A stretch of DNA of 38,108 bases, taken from an uncultured Collinsella sp. Its GTDB lineage: Bacteria; Actinomycetota; Coriobacteriia; Coriobacteriales; Coriobacteriaceae. The notes under the pieces are model-generated. The model made no database searches. It was not told the origin of the DNA and saw nothing but the letters and a program-made list of their open reading frames with translations. Shown one piece after another: positions 8,152 through 17,742 of this stretch. A program made the position numbers and the translations under genes. How positions within the stretch are numbered: the first letter of the stretch is position 1; the number at the start of each line of letters is the position of its first letter. Location: the NCBI GenBank assembly GCA_900549655.1, contig UROZ01000007.1:1-38108 (forward strand), written 5' to 3'.

Positions 8152-8844
8152 CTAGATAGACGAGTCTTTAGGCAGCTCAAAATAGTCGGGATGTAAGGCG
8201 ATAACCGGGCCCTGTTCCTCGGGCATTAGATGCAAATGCGTCTCTGCCAGATAGCTCGCCGTGTCGGTATCGCCCTTCTTAATGGCCTCGAGAATCCGGC
8301 GATGCTGCCCACGGATCGGCTCCCAATCCAAATCCTGCGACACCATACGCAACCAGTTGTATCGCTCAAAATGCGTGTTGATGCTCTTCATCCAATCCCA
8401 CAACATGTGACGACCGGCAATTTCAAAACATGTCTCATGGAACAGGTTATCCAGGTCAAAGAAACGGCGCGTTTCGCCATGGTCGAGCGACTCGGACTCG
8501 GTAAGAATCTGCTCAAGCCGCTGCTTTTGCTCGGGCGTGGCGGCAGAACAGCATTTAATGAGTACGCTTCTCTCGAGTTTCTCGCGCAAGAAACAGGCGT
8601 TCTCGGCACGCTCCATGCTGATTTTTGAGACATAGGTACCGCTTTTGGGACGCGTTTCCACCAGCTCCTGCTCGCGCAGACGCACAAAGGACTCGCGAAT
8701 GGGTGTGCGCCCGATTCCCGTCTCTTTTTCCAGACCAATCGCCGAAAGGCGCGTGCCGGGCTTGAGCTCGGCATAGATAATCTTGGAGCGTAATGCGTTG
8801 TATGCCTGATCTTGCAGGCTCTGATAATGCTGGTGTTGTTCCAT
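8152..8844 (-). CDS. GntR-family regulator with FCD ligand domain
   Basis: This 230-residue protein has an N-terminal winged helix (ALRSKIIYAELKPGTRLS, then GIGRTPIRESFVRLREQELV; roughly 12-80). An all-helical FCD domain follows, containing the Asp/His residues that usually bind a metal or carboxylate ligand (DLDNLFHETCF, GQHRRILEAI, AETHLHLM). FadR/FCD-type GntR proteins commonly control use of sugar acids, amino acids or organic acids. The target is not evident from the neighbours. The ATG at 8844, after GAGGGC, gives a normal family length; the frame continues upstream but without a better start. A palindromic repeat element lies 73 bp upstream. Confidence 0.87.
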   Translation of the reverse strand: MEQHQHYQSLQDQAYNALRSKIIYAELKPGTRLSAIGLEKETGIGRTPIRESFVRLREQELVETRPKSGTYVSKISMERAENACFLREKLERSVLIKCCSAATPEQKQRLEQILTESESLDHGETRRFFDLDNLFHETCFEIAGRHMLWDWMKSINTHFERYNWLRMVSQDLDWEPIRGQHRRILEAIKKGDTDTASYLAETHLHLMPEEQGPVIALHPDYFELPKDSSI

Positions 8845-8916
8845 AAAGCCCTCGGATGAAGCCTCGGTTAATCGAATACCACCATGCAATACTATCGCAT
8901 CCCCCGCCCCCTCATA

Positions 8917-8983
8917 AGTTGCGGTGGAATAGTTCCTGTTCAAAGCCTTCAGCAGCAAAAACAGGAACTATTCCACCGCAACT
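8917..8983 (-). repeat. Palindromic repeat element, copy 1
   Basis: Two perfectly complementary 24-bp arms (8917-8940 and 8960-8983) flank a 19-nt loop. The outer 15 bp (AGTTGCGGTGGAATA and its complement) are identical to the ends of the elements at 12765 and 21180, except for one base in the right arm of the third copy. The inner 9 bp and the loop differ, but the inner arms remain complementary. No coding capacity is seen. Confidence 0.9.
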
Positions 8984-9042
8984 TCCAACAGTCTTTTTGG
9001 GACGGAGCTCTTTTAGCTACCCTGAGCCGCAGGTCGGCCCCT

Positions 9043-9204
9043 TGCCACAAAAGGGGGCCATCTACTACGTTAACGCGGAGAGCCCAGACCATGCTGAAAA
9101 GTGCGAAAACAAAACCGCTGGTAAAGAGCTTATCGATTTTCAAAATAGCCGGCTATGGTTGACCTCTGCGGCTTAAACGTAGTAGATAGGCCCTATTCGT
9201 GGCA
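9043..9204. repeat. Long imperfect inverted repeat (foldback element)
   Basis: The left arm (9043-9094) and the reverse complement of the right arm (9152-9204) both read TGCCAC, a variable A/G-rich stretch, ATCTACTACGTT, AA, a GC-rich stretch, GAG and CCAT. They can be aligned over about 50 nt with scattered mismatches and small gaps. The central 57 nt are unpaired. It resembles a small foldback element or a structured RNA gene; no transposase is nearby. Confidence 0.65.
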
Positions 9205-9326
9205 CAGCACTACTCCATCCCAAATTGGCACCCCGAGCCCCCGTGAGTTGCCAACAAGCTGTTCGCCCAGCGCTTTATCCGCGCGGCATTCGGAAAATAG
9301 CACCACCGTAAGAACCCGCGAACAGC

Positions 9327-9396
9327 GCTATACGTTGCTATATCTCACTATACTTTGCTATATCTTGCTATACTTCGCTATATCTTGCTATATCTT
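9327..9396. repeat. Seven tandem 10-bp repeats (consensus GCTATATCTT)
   Basis: Seven uninterrupted units start at 9327, 9337, 9347, 9357, 9367, 9377 and 9387. Three match GCTATATCTT exactly and the others differ at one to three positions (for example GCTATACTTC, ACTATACTTT). The array ends 5 bp before the AAAGGTGG ribosome binding site of the AAA+ gene. A 10-bp period places each unit on nearly the same face of the helix. Several units also contain TATACT-like -10 words. Confidence 0.92.
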
Positions 9397-9413
9397 GAGC
9401 AAAGGTGGCTCAC

Positions 9414-10505
9414 ATGCAAACAAACCCTTTTAAGCCCACAGCAGGTAAAACACCCCCCACGATTATCGGCCGCGAAGATGTACTCGAAGAATTCAATGAA
9501 GGCCTCGTCAACGGGCCTGGTGCCCCGGGGCGCCTAATGCGCATAGCCGGCGTCCGTGGAACGGGCAAGACGGTCCTCCTTGACGAGTGCTCACGTTTGG
9601 CGCAAAGCCGTGGCTGGACGGTCATAAAAGAGGTCGCAACCGAGGGACTTTGCCAGCGCATTCTCGAACAGCTGCAGCCCAAATTCCAGGCAAAACACGC
9701 CAGATTTGAGCCCACCGTAGCTGGCATATCCATCGGCAGCATAGACATTGAGCGAATCGGTCCATCGCTACGCGACGCCATGAGACAGACAATATCCAAG
9801 AATGAAAATGGCCTGCTCATCACTCTCGACGAGGTTCAAGACGCAGAGCTCGATGAGGTCCGAACGCTCTCCATTGCGATTCAGCAGGTTATCGGCGAAG
9901 ACCTTGATATCGCCTTTGTTTTTGCGGGGCTGCCTTCGATGATTGAAAGCATCATCAACGGAAAGACACTTACGTTTTTGCGCCGTGCCCTCCCCTTTGA
10001 TCTGAAGGCTGTGGCAGTAACCGAAGTGTCGTACTCCCTCGAGGAAACCATTGAAGCGTCTGGCATGGAGTTGCAGCCAGGTATTGCCGGCCAACTTGCC
10101 GAGGCAACGCAAGGCTATCCTTTCATGATCCAACTCGTTGGATACTACGCATGGCAGTTGGCAAGACGCGCACATACAGCGATTATTGGAGAAGAAGAAG
10201 CCGAGCGCGGCATTGCAACGGCACGCGAACGCTTCTGCGCCATGGTGATTGAGCCCGCGCTGCAGCGCATTCCGCCCACGTGCATCGCTTATCTGCTGAG
10301 CATGGCGTCTTTGGGGCAGACAAGCTCGACCAGCATGGTTGCCGACGCCCTAAACAAAACGCCTCAACAGGTGAGTTCCGTCCGCAGCCGCCTGTTAAGA
10401 GAATCGATTATCGAGGCTCCTTCGTACGGCAAGGTCTCATTTGCCATCCCCTACATGCGCGACTACCTCTACGAGCACAAAGCCGAACTGGAAGCTGAAC
10501 TGTAG
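9414..10505 (+). CDS. AAA+ ATPase with C-terminal winged helix, function unknown
   Basis: This 363-residue P-loop ATPase has Walker A GVRGTGKT (46-53), Walker B LLITLDE with D139/E140, a sensor-1-like FVFAGLPS (168-175), a helical lid and a probable winged-helix C-terminus (about 280-355; ADALNKTPQQVSSVRSRLL). The layout resembles Orc1/Cdc6-like ATPases and the AAA proteins encoded on mobile or accessory DNA in actinobacteria. ATG at 9414 is chosen because AAAGGTGG precedes it by 5 nt; a GTG at 9405 overlaps that site. It is the only plus-strand gene in this part, with repeats before it and a terminator after it. It could be a replication or partition relic, a defence ATPase or a regulator; I cannot choose. 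Confidence 0.8.
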   Translation: MQTNPFKPTAGKTPPTIIGREDVLEEFNEGLVNGPGAPGRLMRIAGVRGTGKTVLLDECSRLAQSRGWTVIKEVATEGLCQRILEQLQPKFQAKHARFEPTVAGISIGSIDIERIGPSLRDAMRQTISKNENGLLITLDEVQDAELDEVRTLSIAIQQVIGEDLDIAFVFAGLPSMIESIINGKTLTFLRRALPFDLKAVAVTEVSYSLEETIEASGMELQPGIAGQLAEATQGYPFMIQLVGYYAWQLARRAHTAIIGEEEAERGIATARERFCAMVIEPALQRIPPTCIAYLLSMASLGQTSSTSMVADALNKTPQQVSSVRSRLLRESIIEAPSYGKVSFAIPYMRDYLYEHKAELEAEL

Positions 10506-10530
10506 AAACGACAACTGCCCTGCAAGACGA

Positions 10531-10630
10531 AAACCGTTCCAGGAGCACTTCTTTGCCAACGCCACCGACGAGGCCATCATCGCCAAGGTCAAGGAGCTCC
10601 TGGGCCCTAATCGGACTATCTGCGCCTTCC
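10531..10630 (+). pseudogene. Possible decayed gene remnant
   Basis: Directly after the AAA+ gene one plus-strand frame reads FQEHFFANATDEAIIAKVKE and on to LLGPNRTICAFPSN. Its third codon positions are strongly GC-biased (gcc, atc, aag, gag, ctc), as in real genes here. It has no start codon of its own and no upstream portion, and it runs into the terminator. It looks like the tail of a gene whose front is lost. I do not recognise the family. Confidence 0.35.
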
Positions 10631-10642
10631 CGTCGAACGCAG

Positions 10643-10681
10643 GCGGCGGCTGCCCAACACACAGGGCAGCCGCCGCTTTTT
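10643..10681 (+). terminator. Strong terminator after the AAA+ gene
   Basis: GCGGCGGCTGCCC (10643-10655) pairs perfectly with 10664-10676 over 13 bp, followed by TTTTT on the plus strand. It lies between the plus-strand AAA+ gene or its remnant neighbour and the convergent oxidoreductase gene. Confidence 0.9.
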
Positions 10682-10707
10682 GCAATCGATTGGTGCAAAG
10701 GGGTTGA

Positions 10708-12657
10708 CTAGAGTTCGCAGGCAACCTTGTAGCCGTCGCCGATGGCATCGCGGATGTTGCCGCACTTCTGGGCATCGCCCAGTACATGGGCAGCAACGCC
10801 AGCAGCGGCAAGGTCGTCGGCCAGCTTGGTATTGGGACGATAGCCCATGGCAAGCACCAGCGTATCGGCACCGGTGATGGTGCGGACCTCGCCGTCCTTC
10901 TCGTAACTGATGGTGTCCTCGGTGATCTCGGTCACCTTGGCCTCGGTCAGCACGTGAACGCCCTTGGAGAGCATGCGCGTGATGAGCACCGCGCGACCGG
11001 CGCCGCCCTCGTTGGCGGCGAGCGTCTTGGTCATCTCGATAACGGTGACATCGCGATTGGCCGGCGACAGGTCGTTGACCAGCGGAGCCAGATAATCTGC
11101 CGTCTCGCAGCCAACGGTGCCGCCGCCCACAATGACGATCTTCTTGCCCGGGAAAGCCTTGCCACCCAGCAGGTCGTCAGCCGTCATAACCTGCTTAAAG
11201 CCCTGCATGAAAGCCGGAGCGATGGGCTCGGCGCCATAAGCCAGGACAACCTCGTAGCCCGCGTAGTCACGCTGAATGTCCTCGGCAGTAAGCTCGGTGC
11301 CAAATATGCACTTCACGCCCGCCTCGGCCAGACGACGGTACTGATACTTGATCACGCGGGTGAGTTCCTGCTTTGCCGGTGGAACGGCTGCGATGCGCAT
11401 CTCGCCGCCCGGCTCATCCTGCTTGTCCACGAGCACCACGTTATGGCCGCGCTTAGCGGCAATGTAGGCTGCCTCCATGCCCGCAGGACCAGCGCCCACA
11501 ACCAGTACGTTCTTGGCCTCGGCGGCAGGCTCGTAACCGGCCTCGTCGCGCTCAACATCGGGGTTGACGGTGCAGGAGATACGCTTGCCGAACATAATGC
11601 CGTTCAGGCAGCGCAGGCAGCCAATGCAGGGGCGGATATCGTCGGCGTTGCCGGCAGCGGCCTTATTGCAGAACTCGGCATCGCACAGATTGGCGCGGCC
11701 CATCATGCAGATGTCGGCAGCGCCGTCCTCGATCAGTTCCTCGGCAATCCAGGCCTCGTTGATGCGGCCGACGGTGGCGACGGGAATGTTGACGTGCTTT
11801 TTGATCTCACGCGAGCAGGCGGCATGCGAGGCCTGCTGGGTACCGGCAGCGGGAATCGCAGAGCCGCGCTTGATGGTGGTGCCGCCCGACACGTGAATCA
11901 TGTCGACGCCGGCCTTCTCCAGGCGACGCGAGACGTAAATCATGTCGTTGAGGGTCAGGCCGCCATCGGTGTACTCGTCGCCCGAGATACGAACGTCGAT
12001 GATAAAGTCCTTGCCGCAGCGCTCGCGAATCTCGGCGATGACCTCGAGCAGGAAGCGCATACGGGCGTCGAGCGAGCCGCCGTACTCGTCGGTGCGCTTG
12101 TTGTAGAGCGGAGTCAAAAAGCCGCCGAGCATGCCGTGGGCGTGCGCCGCATGGACCTCGACGCCATCGACACCGGCCTTCTGCATGCGCACGGCCGCAT
12201 CGCCAAACTGGTGCGTGAGCTCGTGAATCTCGTCGACCGTGATGGGGCGCGGCGCCTCGCGGGCATAGGACGGACCCACAAAAGACGGAGCGATCAGGCG
12301 CGGCGTGCCCGGAATGTTAAAGGCCATGTAGGCGGGGTGGAAGAGCTGCGGCATGATCTTGCAGCCGTACTCGTGGACGGCCGCGGCGAGCTTTTCCCAG
12401 CCGGGGATAAACGTGTCGTCGTAGCAGCACATGTCACCCGGCAGATAGGTATAGGTGGGCTCGACCGTCACGACCTCGGTGATGATGAGGCCCACGCCGC
12501 CCTTGGCGCGGGCACGGTAATGATCGACCAAGTCGTCAGTCACATAGCCATGATCGGCCAGGTTGGTGGACACTGGCGGCATAAAGACGCGGTTCTTGAC
12601 CTCGGTTGTACCGACCTTGATCGGGCTAAAGAGCATCGGATAGGCAGAGGACTCCAT
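10708..12657 (-). CDS. NADH:flavin oxidoreductase / 2,4-dienoyl-CoA reductase-like iron-sulfur flavoprotein
   Basis: This 649-residue three-module redox enzyme has an FMN-binding Old Yellow Enzyme TIM barrel (1-370; SPIKVGTTEVKNR, VHAAHAHGMLGGFLTPLYNK, NKRTDEYGGS). A 4Fe-4S site follows with Cys344, Cys347, Cys350 and Cys362 (CIGCLRC). The C-terminal half binds FAD and NAD(P)H (VLVVGAGPAGMEAA, then VIVGGGTVGCETADYL). The architecture matches FadH, trimethylamine dehydrogenase, enoate reductases and the BaiCD/BaiH bile acid oxidoreductases. It probably reduces an activated C=C bond, but the substrate cannot be read from sequence. AAAGGAAG precedes the ATG at 12657. It appears monocistronic. 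Architecture is certain, substrate unknown. Confidence 0.9.
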   Translation of the reverse strand: MESSAYPMLFSPIKVGTTEVKNRVFMPPVSTNLADHGYVTDDLVDHYRARAKGGVGLIITEVVTVEPTYTYLPGDMCCYDDTFIPGWEKLAAAVHEYGCKIMPQLFHPAYMAFNIPGTPRLIAPSFVGPSYAREAPRPITVDEIHELTHQFGDAAVRMQKAGVDGVEVHAAHAHGMLGGFLTPLYNKRTDEYGGSLDARMRFLLEVIAEIRERCGKDFIIDVRISGDEYTDGGLTLNDMIYVSRRLEKAGVDMIHVSGGTTIKRGSAIPAAGTQQASHAACSREIKKHVNIPVATVGRINEAWIAEELIEDGAADICMMGRANLCDAEFCNKAAAGNADDIRPCIGCLRCLNGIMFGKRISCTVNPDVERDEAGYEPAAEAKNVLVVGAGPAGMEAAYIAAKRGHNVVLVDKQDEPGGEMRIAAVPPAKQELTRVIKYQYRRLAEAGVKCIFGTELTAEDIQRDYAGYEVVLAYGAEPIAPAFMQGFKQVMTADDLLGGKAFPGKKIVIVGGGTVGCETADYLAPLVNDLSPANRDVTVIEMTKTLAANEGGAGRAVLITRMLSKGVHVLTEAKVTEITEDTISYEKDGEVRTITGADTLVLAMGYRPNTKLADDLAAAGVAAHVLGDAQKCGNIRDAIGDGYKVACEL

Positions 12658-12764
12658 ACAGGCTTCCTTTCGTTTGAGCCGCTCGGCGGCAGTTGCTAAC
12701 GTACCTATCGTATCAGTATCCGCTGCATTCGCACTCGCTCGCACTCCCCACCTTCAATCCCGAC

Positions 12765-12845
12765 CCTCACAAAAAAGTTGCGGTGGAATACGGAGTAGAT
12801 AAGACTTTTGACAGGCAAAACAGTCCGTATTCCACCGCAACTGAT
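12765..12845 (-). repeat. Palindromic repeat element, copy 2 (left flank of kdp locus)
   Basis: This 81-bp element has perfect 19-bp arms (12776-12794 and 12824-12842) around a 29-nt loop. On the minus strand it ends in TTTTTTGTGAGG. It differs from copy 3 (21180-21260) at only three positions over the full 81 bp and has the same orientation. It lies between kdpC and the oxidoreductase promoter and could work as a terminator for the kdpFABC transcript. Confidence 0.92.
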
Positions 12846-12850
12846 GGGCG

Positions 12851-12899
12851 GAGTGGAATTGAGGGCTCAGATAGTCAGTCATGCCCTCATCCGCCACTC
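12851..12899 (-). promoter_or_regulatory. Imperfect hairpin just downstream of kdpC
   Basis: GAGTGG (12851-12856) and TGAGGGC (12860-12866) pair with GCCCTCA (12883-12889) and CCACTC (12894-12899), with a small internal bulge. It lies 7 bp past the kdpC stop and lacks a T-run. It may protect the mRNA 3' end in combination with the repeat element that follows. Confidence 0.4.
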
Positions 12900-12905
12900 C
12901 CTCAC

Positions 12906-13496
12906 CTACAGCGCGCCGTCCAGCATAAGGTTCACCTTGAGCACGTTGACCGCGGGCTCGCCGAAGACGCCCAGGAATCGGCCCTTGGTGCACTGGGCAA
13001 TGATCTCACGCACCTCGCCTTCGCTCTTGCCCGTGGTCTTCGCCAGGCGCGGTACCTGGTACTCAGCGGCATCCGGAGAGATCTCCGGGTCGAGGCCGGA
13101 CCCCGAGCACGTCACCAGGTCGACGGGCACAGCGTCCATATCGGCATCGGGGTTGGCGGCGCGGATCTTCTTCACGCGCGCGTCCACAAGCTGCCGATAC
13201 TCCTCACTCGCCGGGGACAGGTTGGACGGGGCACCATACGCCATGAGCTCGCCGTCTTCGCCTTCGACAATTGACACGTTCTGGATACGACCCCACATGT
13301 GGGCTTCGTCATCGAAGTTCTGGCCGATGAGCTCGGAACCCACAACCTTGCCGTCGACCGTAATAAGCGATCCGTTCGCCTGGTACGGAAACGCAAGCTG
13401 CGCGACGCCGGTCACCACAAACGTGTATCCCAGGCCGCAGACGATGGTAAACAGCGCGAACACGCCGAGTGCGCGCGATGCGATACCTTTGAACAT
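12906..13496 (-). CDS. kdpC: Potassium-transporting ATPase KdpC subunit
   Basis: KdpC is the single-span subunit that stabilises the KdpFABC potassium pump and raises its ATP affinity. The 196-residue protein has one N-terminal membrane helix (about 8-34; ALGVFALFTIVCGLGYTFVV) and an extracytoplasmic domain with family words GSELIGQNF, VTCSGSGLDPEISP and QVPRLAK. It starts 12 bp after kdpB and ends the kdpFABC operon. Length and motifs are normal for the family. Confidence 0.96.
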   Translation of the reverse strand: MFKGIASRALGVFALFTIVCGLGYTFVVTGVAQLAFPYQANGSLITVDGKVVGSELIGQNFDDEAHMWGRIQNVSIVEGEDGELMAYGAPSNLSPASEEYRQLVDARVKKIRAANPDADMDAVPVDLVTCSGSGLDPEISPDAAEYQVPRLAKTTGKSEGEVREIIAQCTKGRFLGVFGEPAVNVLKVNLMLDGAL

Positions 13497-13508
13497 ACAT
13501 ACCTCCGT

Positions 13509-15569
<2,061 letters not shown>

Positions 15570-15584
15570 AAATCTGCGACTCCT

Positions 15585-17408
15585 TTACGCAACCATCTGG
15601 AAGAATTCGGCAACGGGACCAAGCGCCAACGCCGGGAAGAAACTCAGGGCGCCAATCAGCAGAACGACGAATACCAGCAGGAACACGAACATGGCATTGG
15701 TGGTTGAAAGCGTGCCGGCGCTCTCGGCGACCTTGCCCTTCACGGCCAGCGAGCCCGCGATGGCGAGCGTGCCCACAATCGGCAGGAACCGCGCGAACAG
15801 CATCTCGATACCCAGCAGCACGTTGATCCACGGGATGTTGCAGTTCATACCGGCGAATGAGGAGCCGTTGTTGCCGCCAGCCGAAGTAAGGGTGTACAGG
15901 ACCTCGGAGAAGCCATGCGCCCCGCCGTTGTTGAGTTGGTCGACAAGACCGGGCACCATGCAGGCGATAGTGGAGCTCACCAGAATGGCGAACGGGGTGG
16001 CGAGACACAGAACCACCGCCCAGCGCATCTCGGTCGGCTCGATCTTCTTGCCCAGGAACTCGGGCGTGCGGCCGACCATAAGGCCGGCGATAAATACCGT
16101 GAGGATGGCGAAGCCGATCATGCCGTACAGGCCGCAGCCCACGCCGCCGAACACCACCTCGCCCAGCGCTATCTGGAGCATCTGGACAAACCCGCCGAGC
16201 GGGGTGTAGGAGTCGTGCATGGAGTTGACCGAGCCGTTGGAAGCAGCCGTCGTGAAAGCGGACCAGGTAGAAGAGGAGGCGATGCCAAAGCGGCTCTCCT
16301 TGCCCTCCATGTTGCCGCCCGCCTGGCCATCGGTCATCTCGATGTTGACCGCGCCGCCATCTGCCAGCTGCGGCGTACCCATATGCTCGTTAACGGCGAT
16401 GATGCCGGTAAAGACCACGAGCAGGATAAACATCGCCGCGAAGATGGCCTTGCCCTGCCTGGCATTCTTGACACCGATGCCGAAGGTGAAGCAGCAGGCG
16501 ACCGGAATCAGCAGCAAGCTGGTCATCTCGATGATGTTGGTGAAGGCATTGGGGTTCTCATACGGATGCGCAGAGTTCGCGCCAAAGAAGCCGCCGCCGT
16601 TGGTGCCGGATTGTTTGATGGCAACCTGGCTGGCCGCAGGACCCTGGGGCAAAAACTGCTCGGTGACCACGCGGGCGCCCTCGACGACCTTGCCGTCGAC
16701 CTTGACCGTGTCGCCCTCGATCTGGGCGCCGTCGATGACGCTCCAGCCGCCGTCTGCATTAGGCTGAACAGCGACGGGCTCTACGAGCTCAGCCTTCTGA
16801 GCCGGCTGGAAGTTGGAGATGACGCCACCGGCAGCCAGGCAGATGCCGAACACGAGGTTCAGCGGGATGAGCACATACAGGACGGTGCGGGTGAGGTCGA
16901 CCCAGAAGGAACCCAGACCCTGCTCCTTGACCTGACGGAAACCGCGGATGAGCGCGAACATGACCGCAATACCGGTGCCGGCGGACAAGAAGTTTTGCAC
17001 GGTGAGGCCCATGAACTGCACAAAGTAGGACAGGGTGGTCTCACCGGAATAGGATTGCCAGTTGGTGTTGGTTATGAAGGAAGCAGCCGTATTAAACGAC
17101 AGGTCCCATGACACACCCGGCAGGTGCTGGGGATTGCCTGGCAAGAAGGACTGAAGCGCCTGGAGTGCCACAAGAGCCACGAGGCCGATCCCCGAAAAGA
17201 CCAGCACGCTCGCCAAATAGCGTCTACACCCCATCTGCTCTGCCGCGTCGATGCGAAGCAGACGATAGACGCCACGCTCCACAGGAGCAATCACAGGCGA
17301 CAGGAACGTATGCTCACCATCCATGATATGGGCCATGAACCGACCGAGCGGAACGGCCAGGACGACGAGCACGGCAAAGTACAAGATGTACTGAATTGCA
17401 GCGTCCAT
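15585..17408 (-). CDS. kdpA: Potassium-transporting ATPase KdpA subunit
   Basis: KdpA is the channel-like subunit that selects and binds K+. The 607-residue protein has about ten membrane helices and the four pore-loop regions (SFITNTNWQSYSGE; SGTNGGGFFGANSAHPYENP; a third near SMHDSYTPLGG; TSAGGNNGSSFAGM). It is about 50 residues longer than the E. coli protein. The extra length is largely an extracytoplasmic insertion around residues 210-260 (VQPNADGGWSVIDGAQIEGD onward). The start lies 3 bp after kdpF, with AGGAG inside kdpF serving as ribosome binding site. Confidence 0.96.
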   Translation of the reverse strand: MDAAIQYILYFAVLVVLAVPLGRFMAHIMDGEHTFLSPVIAPVERGVYRLLRIDAAEQMGCRRYLASVLVFSGIGLVALVALQALQSFLPGNPQHLPGVSWDLSFNTAASFITNTNWQSYSGETTLSYFVQFMGLTVQNFLSAGTGIAVMFALIRGFRQVKEQGLGSFWVDLTRTVLYVLIPLNLVFGICLAAGGVISNFQPAQKAELVEPVAVQPNADGGWSVIDGAQIEGDTVKVDGKVVEGARVVTEQFLPQGPAASQVAIKQSGTNGGGFFGANSAHPYENPNAFTNIIEMTSLLLIPVACCFTFGIGVKNARQGKAIFAAMFILLVVFTGIIAVNEHMGTPQLADGGAVNIEMTDGQAGGNMEGKESRFGIASSSTWSAFTTAASNGSVNSMHDSYTPLGGFVQMLQIALGEVVFGGVGCGLYGMIGFAILTVFIAGLMVGRTPEFLGKKIEPTEMRWAVVLCLATPFAILVSSTIACMVPGLVDQLNNGGAHGFSEVLYTLTSAGGNNGSSFAGMNCNIPWINVLLGIEMLFARFLPIVGTLAIAGSLAVKGKVAESAGTLSTTNAMFVFLLVFVVLLIGALSFFPALALGPVAEFFQMVA

Positions 17409-17411
17409 AGT

Positions 17412-17498
17412 TTACGAATCACTCCTCATCAGAATGTAGATGTAATAGATAAAGAGTCCAATGCAAACGACTCCGATGATGGGAATGAGGATGTCCAT
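17412..17498 (-). CDS. kdpF: KdpF small membrane subunit (28 residues)
   Basis: The minus strand encodes a 28-residue, almost wholly hydrophobic peptide beginning MDILIPIIGVVCIGLFIYY and ending RSDS, preceded by AAAGGGG at good spacing. Its length, single membrane helix and position 3 bp before kdpA are those of KdpF, a lipid-like stabiliser of the KdpFABC complex. It is first in the kdpFABC operon and easily missed because of its size. Confidence 0.93.
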   Translation of the reverse strand: MDILIPIIGVVCIGLFIYYIYILMRSDS

Positions 17499-17519
17499 TT
17501 ACCGCCCCTTTCACGCGCG

Positions 17520-17572
17520 GTCCGATGTCTCGGACGCCTGTTCTCGCAAGCGTCTGGGGACAGTAAACGCTT
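17520..17572. promoter_or_regulatory. Two small hairpins in the kdpF leader
   Basis: GTCCGA/TCGGAC (17520-17525 and 17530-17535, 4-nt loop) and AAGCGT/ACGCTT (17548-17553 and 17567-17572) are perfect short inverted repeats between the kdpF start and the divergent promoters. Their role is unknown; they may structure the kdpFABC leader RNA. No clear promoter could be fixed for kdpF. Confidence 0.4.
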
Positions 17573-17611
17573 CTAGGGATTAAAGAGGCGTGAGGGCCGG
17601 GGCCCACGTCC

Positions 17612-17631
17612 TTAAGATGCCGTAAAGATGC
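17612..17631. promoter_or_regulatory. Candidate KdpE binding site in the divergent kdp control region
   Basis: Two direct copies of a TAAGATGC/AAAGATGC word start 11 bp apart (17613-17620 and 17624-17631). OmpR-family regulators such as KdpE bind tandem half-sites of about this spacing. The site lies between kdpF and kdpD, 114 bp upstream of the kdpF ATG and 112 bp upstream of the kdpD ATG, so it could serve both operons. Assignment rests on position and spacing only. Confidence 0.4.
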
Positions 17632-17742
17632 AGGTAGAAAGCACTATTGCAGCTGCAGTACGCCTATACTCGACCTCGCGAGCATACAGTGGTGTCTTCA
17701 CCGCGTATGCACGCATGGACAACGCTTCAGAAAGGCTACGCT

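Larger units (their letters stand above)
8984..9413. other. 430-bp gene-free region before the AAA+ gene
   Basis: I see no convincing coding sequence here. The stretch holds a long imperfect inverted repeat (9043-9204) and, just before the AAA+ gene, a 70-bp array of 10-bp repeats (9327-9396). The rest (8984-9042, 9205-9326) shows nothing I recognise. Confidence 0.7.

Noticed and set aside
9327..9396. Possible CRISPR or coding repeat
   Set aside because: Units are contiguous 10-mers without spacers, and they stop at a ribosome binding site.
10786..12699. 637-codon open frame antisense to the oxidoreductase gene
   Set aside because: Antisense shadow of a conserved flavoenzyme; low-complexity His/Asp/Val-rich translation typical of such shadows.
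17419..17607. 62-codon frame overlapping kdpF in another phase
   Set aside because: The 28-residue kdpF frame matches the family and has a ribosome binding site; the longer frame does not.
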